Origin: Branchiostoma floridae
Lineage: Eukaryota > Chordata > Leptocardii > Amphioxiformes > Branchiostomatidae
Reading direction: 5' to 3'
Length of the DNA: 64,000 nucleotides
NCBI RefSeq assembly: GCF_000003815.2
Contig: NC_049985.1
Span: forward strand, 8,354,814-8,418,813
Positions 58,401-64,000 of this stretch are shown here, in pieces. The position numbers and the translations under genes are program-made. Within the stretch, counting starts at the first letter, position 1. Every line of letters begins with the position of its first letter. Below the pieces are notes generated by a model that worked only from the letters and a program-made list of their open reading frames with translations, ran no database searches and had not been told where the DNA came from.

Positions 58401-59385
58401 CTTGTTCTAGGGGGAAAATACTAGATAAATGAAAAATATAGGATAAGCGGGCATTACTTTAATACTTGCGGCATATATTGAGGTAAATAAAGCTTGTCAT
58501 ATTTGGTCAATATGTAAATGAAGGTAACATATCAAGTGACGTGCAGTGCCGCGAAGTACCACTGTGCCATATTTTTAACCTCTTTGGTGCCACGAAGTAC
58601 ACTGAATAACAACATCATACTGGGACTAATCGCTACCTAACCAATGCAATACCAACGATGATCAAATTATTGAATGAACTGTAGACTCTATTCTACCACA
58701 TTGGACAATCACTTTTTAGCTATGTTTGCAGAACAAATCAATTACTTTAAGCTTAATCAAACATTTAAAGTTTGTAGTTTTTAGGCTATTTCAATTTGTA
58801 TTTTAGACATTACAGTTGTACTCCCCGTATTTGTGTTGTTCATTCCCCCGGTAATATTCATAATACATGTACTTGTATCTGGGGACAGGATTAGGCCAGC
58901 TACTCTCTTGACCGTTGCTGAGATCGTATCTTAGCAAGTGACTCCTGTTTGCGTGGTCATGGAGAGTTTGTGACGTCTGTTTGACGATATTGTAACAATA
59001 TTGTACTTTGAAAGAGGCTTTAGATATAGCTCATCTGGTACGCACGTGATTACATTGTATTCTTACAAGAATTCTATATTCAGACCAGCAACTTGACAAT
59101 TTGCCGAAGGATCTTTAAAAAGGTCCTTCATGTGTATGCATGTGCTACAACAATGGTCCGATAGGTTCGTCCCATGTTATTAGATACGAATTACCAGAAA
59201 ACTCCATCCTACCCTTCAAATACGTAACCACGCGTTCATACGGACGATGACCCATCATCCTGCATTAAAGGTCATAGTGCACGCCTGCGTGCAGGGACCC
59301 ACCAGTCATGGATCGACGCACAGCCATTGCAATCAATGTGAATGAATCGATTTGGCAGGCTGAATTATCTACAATGTGGTGGAAA

Positions 59386-59388
<3 letters not shown>

Positions 59389-59421
<33 letters not shown>
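59389..59421. repeat. (AT)n microsatellite
   Basis: About 33 bp of alternating A and T. Confidence 0.95.
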
Positions 59422-59423
<2 letters not shown>

Positions 59424-60992
59424 TTATTGGTAGTAATGTTATTCATCAATAAAGGTAAATATACCGCGAGATCCCTCATTTCACACCTTGCATCATTGAT
59501 CCAACCTCCTTGATTGATCTAACATTATTTTGCCGTTTGTGCGTAACGTTACACGTATAGATACACGTACGTACAGAGTACGACAGGTTCACCCCGTGTA
59601 CATACTTGGGCGTGTGCCGAACTATTCTCGGGCCGGAACAGCCCCGGTAGGCGCGACCATGACCTTTATAAACAAGAACAAACCAAGTACGTAGGATAAT
59701 AGGGGTGTACAAAACACGACACTGCCTGGCCTCATTGGCAGAGTATAATACAAAAGAACAGGACAAATAAAAAATGTAGTGCTACCTCAAACAATATCAC
59801 CCGATGCACGATGGCAGAGAAGAATGTATAACAAAGAAGGAAAGAAAGCATTTGATTGATTCGTTTGTTTGTTTATCGTATCGATTGCGCGAAGATAACC
59901 CTGACCATAGCGCGGGACCTGAGTACCCAGTGCACGAGCTGTAAGCAGGTGTTGCGAGGAAAGACCTCGCGAGTTTTCTGTATAACGTAAAGCTGCGTGA
60001 TGCCTTTACCTGGGAGTAAACTATATAATAGCCACACCGGTATCTGTCTGGAGAAAAGACCAACAATAAAAAAATGAAGATTTGAGAAACATGAACATGG
60101 GTGCCATCCACTCGTTCACTCATTGAGGTTATAGCCTCGGTAAAAAGCTTCTCATTAATTATGAATAAGGAGTCCTAGATATTGTGGTTGCTTCCGACGT
60201 TTAATAATTCATATGCATGTCGTGATGTGGTATGATTATTCACGAAAAAAGTTTAGCATTCCCTAACTTAGTATGCGAATGTTGCCCTACATCATTTAGT
60301 GATCTTTAGTAGATCGATCCCTCCTATGTTGGATCATATCATAACGGTGCCGGTCAGAAAGTACTGTTGAAGGTAATTAGCCAAAAGTAAACAAACAAAA
60401 CGCAATGATAAGTACCTCATATCCAACTTAAAACATAACGTTGACTGTACACATTTCACAATACAGGCGACTGTGTCAATTGTAAGGGAGTATCCATATC
60501 ACAGCAACGCAACTTGAGAACCCGCCTTCATAGGCCACCGGGCTTCATTGTTGTAGAATAACAATTCAACGTTCCAAAAATTCTGCCTGAGGTCGTAACG
60601 TTTCTTCTTGAGTGCACTCGTTTGTTCACTCACCACTACAATTCTTTATTGTTACATAACAAAGCTATATCGATTTGGAACCACAGTGAAATATATGGGC
60701 TATATAACACAAATTTCTGACTGGGTCACTTGCATAAGAACAAAGCAAGCATTCCTAAAACCAAGGCGCTTGTAAATGCCCTTTGCCACCACAACAAGAC
60801 TGCAGTCATATGATAGTGTTGGTGAGAACGAGGACGAAACAGTAGGCCTTAAAAATGACTGAACGCACCAAGGATTCGTATCTTCTGACCTAGATAAACC
60901 TGACAGCCACGGTGATGGATCCTCGGTAGGTCACCGTAAGCTGGTGACCAGGCTACTGCCTTACACTACAGAAGGCGGGAGGTGTTACTCAC

Positions 60993-61240
60993 CTTTCGTC
61001 CGACCAGTCCCCTGTCCTGTAAAGTTACTGTACGTCCTACCGGCCCGGGCTCCTGCACAAATGGCACAGGGTGCCCAGGGCAGTCCGTGTGTTGTCTGTT
61101 TGTGACGTCACTGACCCGGGTCCAGCTGATAAAGCTGCATGGTGAGGCTGCTTGCGTGCCAACAAGAGCGGAGGCATGAGGCTCGTGGAGGGGTTTTCGT
61201 TCTACGGTTTTTTTTCCACCACGCCCACGCCAGGTCAATG
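60993..61240 (-). other. Candidate 5' non-coding exon of the desaturase-family gene
   Basis: A strong minus-strand donor, GACGAAAG|GTGAGT, at 60993 follows a GC-richer stretch. The coding exon of the downstream gene begins at an acceptor (58407) only 6 nt before its ATG, so a 5' UTR exon must exist somewhere upstream. This is the best site seen. The exon's 5' end is a guess. Confidence 0.35.
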
Positions 61241-62409
61241 AAGGATCACTTGTCTAATTCATAACATTTGATTAAATTGATAAGTTGTGGTCAAAAATGA
61301 TAAGTTGCGGTTAACTTGTGGTCATATTGACGTATCATATACACAATATGTGGCGATCAATAAAGAATCATGTCCCTGGTATGCAATGATATAAATTCTT
61401 GCATTTTCAGCTGTCTTAAGAAGCGAGAAAAAATTATAACTACAACAAACTAACGTACATTAACGTTAGACTTTGTAGTTGTAGTATAGTAAGATATCAC
61501 ATTCCAAAGTTATATCACTGTAATTGTACTCTGGTTTATCACCATGGCCTCTGCTTAGCTTGTAAGGCTAGAGCAATAAAGGTCTTTCATTCATTATTAC
61601 GGAAAGCCATTTTCTCTATATAGTGTTTAATTTAGAAATGTCTGTAATTTGATCTCCTCTCCTACGGAAAACCCCAAGGGCCCCTAATGTCACAGGTTAC
61701 ACCTAAATACCAGAGTTATCTAAGTGGACTGTAGACTTTGATGTTTGGAACATTTAATGGTTGACGGTTTGTTTGCTGGCTCAGCGTGGGCATTTCAGGT
61801 TAGCATGATGTCGACCTTTGACTGAGTTTTTTTTCTGTCGAGGGGCGGGAAATCTTCGGAGGTATCCCTTCACCAATGCAAAATCAGGTGAAAGTGTTGA
61901 AAAGGACTACTTTCATGAACAAGGATCATTCAGACCTGGTCGCCACCTGGCGTAGCCAACCACCCCGTCACATTTTACCCTCTGTTGACCAACCAACCCG
62001 GTTACCGTCTTACCCAACCAGCAGCCATAGTTTTGCGGTCACCGTGACTGAAGGGCCATACCCCACTCAAACAACAATATGACGTTGGCACCCCGTCCAG
62101 CAGTAGCCATTTCTATAAGCACCGACACGAAGTAGATTGAGAAACAATATTATCTGTCACACTAGTCTCGGGCACAACAAGCACGTACCGATGCAGTTAG
62201 TTTAACAACAGAATTAGTAAAAGATACAAAAATTGCAGGTCCATTCGTATTCTATAGTGTATAAACTTCCTGAAATCAAGCTAGTAGACCATGGATATGT
62301 ATCATAAACTCATTCTTTTTCTCCGAGTGTGCGCTTTCTGTACAATCATTACCTGCATGTATGCAGGTATGGTTTTGATGCTGGTGGGAACTTTTCGGTA
62401 GCCGGGGAT

Positions 62410-62995
62410 GTAGGGCGCTGTATCTCGTGAACGGATGGTGCGAGCACGACGATTTTTGGTACGTGGGTTGGGGATGGTAGCCTGACACTCAGGTGTGATT
62501 TTGGGCCTCCTGGCGCTTGACCTTGACATTGAAGGTGGCATTTTTTGTGTTTTTGGGGCACTTTTGGCGCTGTGTGTCCGGAACGATACGCGCGATTGCG
62601 ACGATTTTTGGTGCATGGGTGGGGGGTTGTTGCCTGTTGCCTAGGATTGACTTTGGGCCTTGTCGCGTTTGAACTTGACCCGGCAGGTCGAATTTTGTGT
62701 CCGGGAGGGGTGTTTCCGGAGTTATATCTTCTGAACGGCTGGTGCTGGCGCGATGATATTTGGCACATGTGTCGGCGGTGGCTGAATAATGCTCAATTTT
62801 GATTTTGGCGCCCTTGGTGCTTGAACTTGACATTTTAGGTTACCTTTTGTGCGGGCACGGGGCGTGCGCTGTATCTCCGGAACGCAAGGTGCCATTGTGT
62901 TGCCATTTGGTACGTGAGTTGTTTGTGGTGTCCTGGTGGTCAGGTTTGATTTTGGGCCTCCTAGTGCTTGAACTTGATACTGTATAGGTTGACCC
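62410..62995. repeat. Tandem array of ~150-bp diverged units
   Basis: Four units recur with spacing of about 148-154 bp. Each has TATCTC-GTGAACGG-like, ACGATTTTTGGTACGTG-like and TTTTGGGCCTCCT..GCTTGAACTTGAC-like blocks, starting near 62421, 62572, 62723 and 62872. No coding function is evident. Confidence 0.75.
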
Positions 62996-63269
62996 TGTTT
63001 TAGTGTGGTTGGGGCATCCTCCCAATATCTGCTTGGTTTTAAAAACAGATTATGGTTGGGTGTAGAACCATCATCTGGCCTGGGCCACCTTCAATGTATC
63101 AGGTTACTTAGTGGCACTGACAGTTTGCCAGATGACGGGAGTGTACAAGAATATATATCTGTTGGTCAGGTATAATTGAAGTTTGCTTATTACTCTTTGT
63201 GGTGTTTCTAGAGCTGTATAGTACTGAGTTTTAAGTTCCGGTACAAGTTCCTTTACCCTGTTGGCAATC

Positions 63270-63353
63270 ATGGTTGAACTTGAACTTAAACAGAAGAAGA
63301 TGCAATTTTCTAATGTGGAGGAGAACTGTATAGAGTGTGGGCATAAGAGAAAG
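63270..63353 (+). CDS. Possible coding exon of unknown gene (28 codons)
   Basis: The ATG opens VELELKQKKMQFSNVEENC and a CxxC-like IECGHKRK, then meets a good donor AAG|GTATGTG. The codons look protein-like, but no family is recognised and no in-phase partner exon was confirmed before the window ends. It could be the start of a gene to the right or a domesticated or mobile-element fragment. Confidence 0.25.
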
Positions 63354-63470
63354 GTATGTGTATGATTTGTCCTGTGTTTCTTTTTGTTTCTTTGGTAATG
63401 CCATTTCCATACTGTATACATGTAATTTGTTGTTTTGGGCTAGTCATATTCGCTTGGTTTTTGGGCCTGC

Positions 63471-63710
63471 TTAATCTATGGTACAGGCAGGGTTAAGTGG
63501 TGGAGGCTTAGCTTTGTTCTGTTTTAAATTCAGTATCGTTTGTTGCATTTTGTCGCGGCAAATATATGATGAAATTCCCCTTCTAAGCAACTGCTCATTG
63601 GTTTGCGGGGATGTTTGCTGGGTGTTTGCTTTGACTACAACAGCTTCTGAACTTTTCAAAGCTTCCATTGCCAGCAGCTTGCCATCTATAAATGGGATTG
63701 ACAAGGACAT
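63471..63710 (-). CDS. Possible coding segment, unknown (79 codons)
   Basis: The minus-strand open frame has protein-like composition (IPFIDGKLLAMEALKSSEAV, RRGISSYICRDKMQQTILNL). It has no recognised domain and no verified splice partners. It is opposite in strand to the candidate exon at 63270, so at most one of them may be real. Confidence 0.15.
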   Translation of the reverse strand: MSLSIPFIDGKLLAMEALKSSEAVVVKANTQQTSPQTNEQLLRRGISSYICRDKMQQTILNLKQNKAKPPPLNPACTID

Positions 63711-64000
63711 TTTTCATAGTAAATTATGCTGTTAAATTTGGCTTAGATACTACAGGAGATTTAGGTTTGGGTTGGATGGATTGAATGAAAATATCATACC
63801 ACCCTGGGGACTAACTGTTGCTGCTGCATGGGGGCTACCACTATTCATGTTGTCTAATGTCTATGGAACTACAGATAAAAGTATCATTGGTCAAATTATG
63901 CGAGTAACATTCCGATGTCAAGTGAATAACACCCCAGAAATAAATCTTTAATGAATATCATTGGAAGAACACAAACCAAGGAGACTTAGCAGCTGCATTA

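Larger units (their letters stand above)
58407..62400. other. Upstream/intergenic region with no recognised coding gene
   Basis: No frame here resembles a known protein. It contains the (AT)n tract and the candidate 5' non-coding exon listed separately; otherwise AT-rich unique-looking sequence. Confidence 0.55.

Overview
The window looks like nuclear DNA of an invertebrate chordate, most likely amphioxus (Branchiostoma). This is an inference from intron-rich single-copy orthologues of vertebrate genes, GT-AG splicing, dense small hAT-like and palindromic elements, tRNA-derived SINEs, and two assembly gaps (12237-13076; exactly 100 N at 56401-56500). There are no bacterial or viral features. 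Gene models were built by hand from splice sites and reading phase. Names come from recalled family sequences, not from a search.

Layout, left to right. SPATA4 (minus, 8 exons, 275 aa) and MITD1 (plus, 7 exons, 252 aa) are head-to-head across about 500 bp that holds an RFX X-box-like site. MITD1 is tail-to-tail with CEP135 (minus, at least 26 well-supported coding exons over about 30 kb, about 1.3 k aa). CEP135 is head-to-head with an intronless tectonic gene (TCTN3-like, plus, 686 aa). Next come an ankyrin-repeat DHHC palmitoyltransferase (minus, 9 exons, 543 aa) and a fatty acid hydroxylase/sterol desaturase family enzyme (minus, 6 coding exons, 344 aa) with a probable remote 5' non-coding exon. 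The last 5.5 kb has no recognised gene, but holds a ~150-bp-period tandem repeat and a possible exon of unknown nature.

Functional theme. CEP135 (centriole assembly), tectonic (ciliary transition zone) and SPATA4 (CH-like domain, sperm/cilium associated) are cilium or centriole genes. MITD1 acts at the ESCRT-III abscission step. CEP135/TCTN and SPATA4/MITD1 each share a divergent promoter region.

Most notable structure lies in the introns. A 20-bp minisatellite is in register with, and apparently copied from, the 5' splice site of one CEP135 exon. A hAT-like element is inserted 5 nt past another CEP135 donor. A 630-bp foldback element has ~200-bp arms and a promoter-like loop. There are also two near-perfect hairpins of 63 and ~90 nt and a cluster of LINE 3'-end remnants. 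No wholly new biological system was found. The best candidates for new biology are the splice-donor minisatellites, the foldback element with its YY1/TISU and E-box loop, and the intronless tectonic gene.
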